Of a stretch of DNA of 64,000 nucleotides, positions 63,624 through 64,000 are shown piece after piece. Location of the stretch: NCBI RefSeq assembly GCF_025151215.1, contig NZ_CP102286.1:4030001-4094000 (forward strand), given 5' to 3'. The position numbers were made by a program, and so were the translations under genes. Below the pieces are notes generated by a model, which saw nothing but the letters and a program-made list of their open reading frames with translations, searched no databases and had not been told where the DNA came from. This stretch comes from Parabacteroides merdae ATCC 43184. GTDB lineage: Bacteria > Bacteroidota > Bacteroidia > Bacteroidales > Tannerellaceae. Every line of letters begins with the position of its first letter. The stretch's first letter is position 1.

Positions 63624-64000
63624 ATGAAACTATCAAACATATTCCTCTCGACCCTGGCAGTACTCCTATGCTGTACTGCCTGCTCCAAGGATGAAGAATC
63701 ATTTAAGGGGAAGGATGCGGATGCTTCGTTGAGCATTGCGGTCAAGGCGGCGGGGTCGGCCGTAACGAAAGGGTTTCACCCGAATGATGAGAATGAGTTG
63801 GCCGGAGAGGCCAAAGTAAATAACCTTTCGGTGCTCGTTTTCGACGAAAGCGGTGCACAACTGATTGGCTATGGCTGGCAGGCAACCAACTCGGAAGGCG
63901 AGGCCTCTATCCTGAACGTGCCTGCTATGACCATGCGGGCGCAGATCGTGATCGTTTCCAATACGCCGGAAAATTCGCTTGCCGGTGTTACGAGCTATTC
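63624..64000 (+). CDS. Fimbrial lipoprotein, 3' end outside window
   Basis: An ATG at 63624, 12 bp after the previous stop, opens a frame that runs to the window edge (125 complete codons). The N-terminus is KLSNIFLSTLAVLLCCTAC, a lipoprotein signal with Cys20. The mature start has DADASLSIAVKAAGSAVTKGF, then NNLSVLVFDESGAQLIGYGWQ and MRAQIVIVSNTPENSLAGV, the same strand pattern as the fimbrillins upstream. It is therefore probably another fimbrial subunit of the same operon. Confidence 0.82.
   Translation, partial: MKLSNIFLSTLAVLLCCTACSKDEESFKGKDADASLSIAVKAAGSAVTKGFHPNDENELAGEAKVNNLSVLVFDESGAQLIGYGWQATNSEGEASILNVPAMTMRAQIVIVSNTPENSLAGVTSY

Noticed and set aside
1..64000. Insertion sequences, prophage or integrative-element genes
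   Set aside because: No transposase, integrase, relaxase or phage structural motif was recognised in any frame.

Overview
The window looks like a chromosome segment from a gut Bacteroidales bacterium, most likely Parabacteroides or a close relative. The evidence is a SusC/SusD pair, FimA/Mfa-type fimbrial lipoproteins, Bacteroidota-style -7 boxes (TAnnTTTG) before many genes, and weak or absent Shine-Dalgarno sequences. Genus is an inference; no 16S rRNA gene is present. I see no transposase, integrase, CRISPR array or phage gene.

Left part (1-18.3 kb). The 3' part of an S9 (DPP-IV-like) peptidase faces a nine-gene minus-strand sialic-acid operon across a shared terminator. In transcription order the operon holds: a FadR/GntR regulator with a perfect 19-bp palindrome before it; a signal peptide-beta propeller (NanM-like)-sodium symporter fusion; an N-acetylneuraminate lyase; SusC; SusD; a second, divergent lyase-family enzyme; a sialidase; a serine-type sulfatase; and a second sialidase (NanH). 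Together these would release, import, mutarotate and cleave host sialic acid. The ManNAc epimerase and kinase are not in the window. Upstream of the regulator lie two small exported proteins and a TlpA-like thioredoxin lipoprotein.

Middle left (18.3-33.8 kb). An efflux operon (TolC-like, HlyD-like, then four different FtsX/MacB-type permeases of 774-801 residues, no ATPase) is divergent from an NtrC-type sigma-54 activator and its histidine kinase. The 745-bp divergent region holds a sigma-54-like promoter right at tolC and two copies of one 35-bp composite operator, GTGY-N6-GCAC-N7-GTGC-N6-GCAC, one before each transcription unit. The kinase has two membrane helices with almost no periplasmic loop. 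This resembles a peptide-stress sensing and detoxification module.

Middle right (33.8-53 kb). A hybrid sensor kinase with a periplasmic binding-protein-like domain, a TonB-dependent receptor, mnmD, trxA, dnaE and an outer-membrane barrel protein are followed by rplM-rpsI-rpsB-tsf, an aminotransferase, ribBA, an LptF/LptG permease, a START-like protein and a CAU-anticodon tRNA.

Right end (53.4-64 kb). This is a fimbrial region: an isolated FimB/Mfa2-like gene on the minus strand, about 1 kb of gene-free DNA with a decayed copy of that gene's terminator, a sensor/receiver/AraC one-protein regulator, two fimbrillin genes whose promoters share a motif at identical spacing, a FimB/Mfa2-type subunit, a large tip-like lipoprotein with an AT-rich C-terminal part, and the start of a further fimbrial lipoprotein cut by the window edge.
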